From positions 9,092,961 to 9,156,960 of the forward strand of contig NC_135071.1 in the NCBI RefSeq assembly GCF_051401765.1: DNA of 64,000 nt, written 5' to 3'. This DNA is from Calliopsis andreniformis. Taxonomy: Eukaryota > Arthropoda > Insecta > Hymenoptera > Andrenidae. Below, piece by piece: positions 62,831-64,000 of the stretch. The position numbers were made by a program, and so were the translations under genes. Numbering within the stretch: the stretch's first letter is position 1; each line of letters begins with the position of its first letter. The notes under the pieces were generated by a model that was not told the origin of the DNA, searched no databases, and was given only the letters and a program-made list of their open reading frames with translations.

Positions 62831-64000
62831 CTTGTATTTAGTAAAACTGTTATTTAAACGATAAAATGAAACAAAGTGTTTATCCAAATATAATTATACT
62901 TGTAATTACGATTAGTAAATGAAATAACTATAATGTTAAGGAGAGGTTACCAACTAAAATTCGGAAGTTTGCCTCATAACTATAGCGCTAAGTTTTACTA
63001 AACTAAGTAAAAATACGACGAATTTAATTTTATGATCAAATTTAATTATTAAACAAAACTAAAATTATATTTTTTACGTGCATAATTGAAAACAAGTCTC
63101 TCTTTTACTTCTTCGTAGGATTTATTCCTGTCGGAAAATATGGATAAAAATTAGAGAGATGAGACGTGAAGTGTGAATACGGAATTAAACATCCGCATTG
63201 TTAACGTATCGATAATTACCTGTGTGAAATTTAAAAAACAGTTAGGTTTAATAAAAATATGAAATGAATACGATGAAGTATCTCACGTGAAATACTTTCT
63301 TCTTATTTATTTGAAAATGGAGGGATATGTTCATCTTTATTTTCATAATTAATATCCAAATCCAGTATTTTTTATATATATTTAAGTTCTATATTTATTA
63401 TCATTCGTGTATATTTATGCATCATATGTATATTATAGAGGCATATGTAGTCACGTTACTACTTAGCAGGGACAATGCAGTCTATCTGTACACTATAAAG
63501 TATTACATTTCTTCAACTTTTTTTTTCACTTAACTCCCATTTCTAAGCTTTCGTATTGTTCGCTTGTGTTACAAATCTCACAGTTTCGCATCACAATTAC
63601 ATTAATTATTCAACACTGGTTACAATGATATCTACAATGCCGATGATACAAAAGTATGCGTTAAACCTTGCGCGCAATTATGTATATGTATATATATAAA
63701 ATTATATGTATGTATATAAAACTGTGAAACAGTTTGATGTATACATAGGTATATACTATTTAATCGTTGCAATCGCTGAAGTAAAACTATTTTGAAAAAA
63801 TGAGCGGAGGGAAAACATATTGTTTAATTACAAATTTCATTCCATACATAAAATTCTTAATATCTGTCTAAGTATTGATAATATAAGCAATATTTCATAT
63901 TTGATAAATAATTTAAATGTACGTATAAGTATAGAGATAAATTTTGCTTGGATCATTCCTAAGAAAACAAACTGTACCAAAAATCGATCATGACTTGCAC
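62831..64000. other. No gene seen
   Basis: AT-rich, with a short TA/TG run near 63,680-63,720 (TATGTATATGTATATATA) and no supported frame. Confidence 0.5.

Noticed and set aside
59504..64000. Search for LIM-domain exons after the LD/CaaX gene
   Set aside because: No plus-strand frame with the Cys/His spacing of a LIM domain was found, so a normal paxillin ending is not in this window.

Overview
The window is AT-rich metazoan DNA with short introns inside gene bodies, GT-AG splice sites and many decayed transposon copies. The protein sequences are insect-like, and a single Ptp10D-type receptor plus the repeat types suggest a hymenopteran such as a bee. That placement is inference. I assembled three protein-coding genes by joining open frames through splice sites with matching phase.

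(1) Minus strand, 7,797 to 37,676 (perhaps 6,949 to about 40,340): a receptor protein tyrosine phosphatase of the Ptp10D type. A signal-peptide exon at 37.6 kb is separated by a 20.7-kb first intron from 16 closely packed exons. These encode twelve fibronectin type III repeats, one membrane helix and one intact PTP domain. The last tail exon is uncertain. The first intron holds transposon debris, a GC-rich island at about 19.0-19.9 kb and a few small open frames.

(2) Plus strand, about 46.15 to 59.5 kb: a ten-coding-exon gene for a 656-residue protein I cannot name. Near the N-terminus it has a paxillin-like LD motif (LDALLEDL) and in the middle an LD4-like motif (LEELMASFSD). Between them is a Thr/Pro/Tyr-rich region with about four imperfect repeats. 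There are no LIM domains; the protein ends in a cysteine cluster and a CaaX box (CVIM). This is the most interesting item here. A TATA box and an NRF-1/Ewg-type palindrome lie at a probable promoter near 46.13 kb.

(3) Minus strand, 61,005 to 62,637: a four-exon Tctex1-type dynein light chain (DYNLT2B/TCTEX1D2-like, 160 residues), a probable light chain of ciliary dynein-2. It is convergent with gene 2.

Repeats: a long hairpin element at 2.4 kb; a hAT-like end next to a 159-bp tandem duplication at 18 kb; a 660-bp pogo/Tigger-like element with TA target sites at 24.3 kb; two families of dispersed AT-rich repeats in the Ptp10D intron; and a possible solo LTR at 43 kb lying between two inverted copies of another repeat. 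I saw no tRNA, rRNA or CRISPR. The regions 1-6.9, 40.4-42.4, 46.4-51.8 and 62.8-64 kb show no convincing gene.
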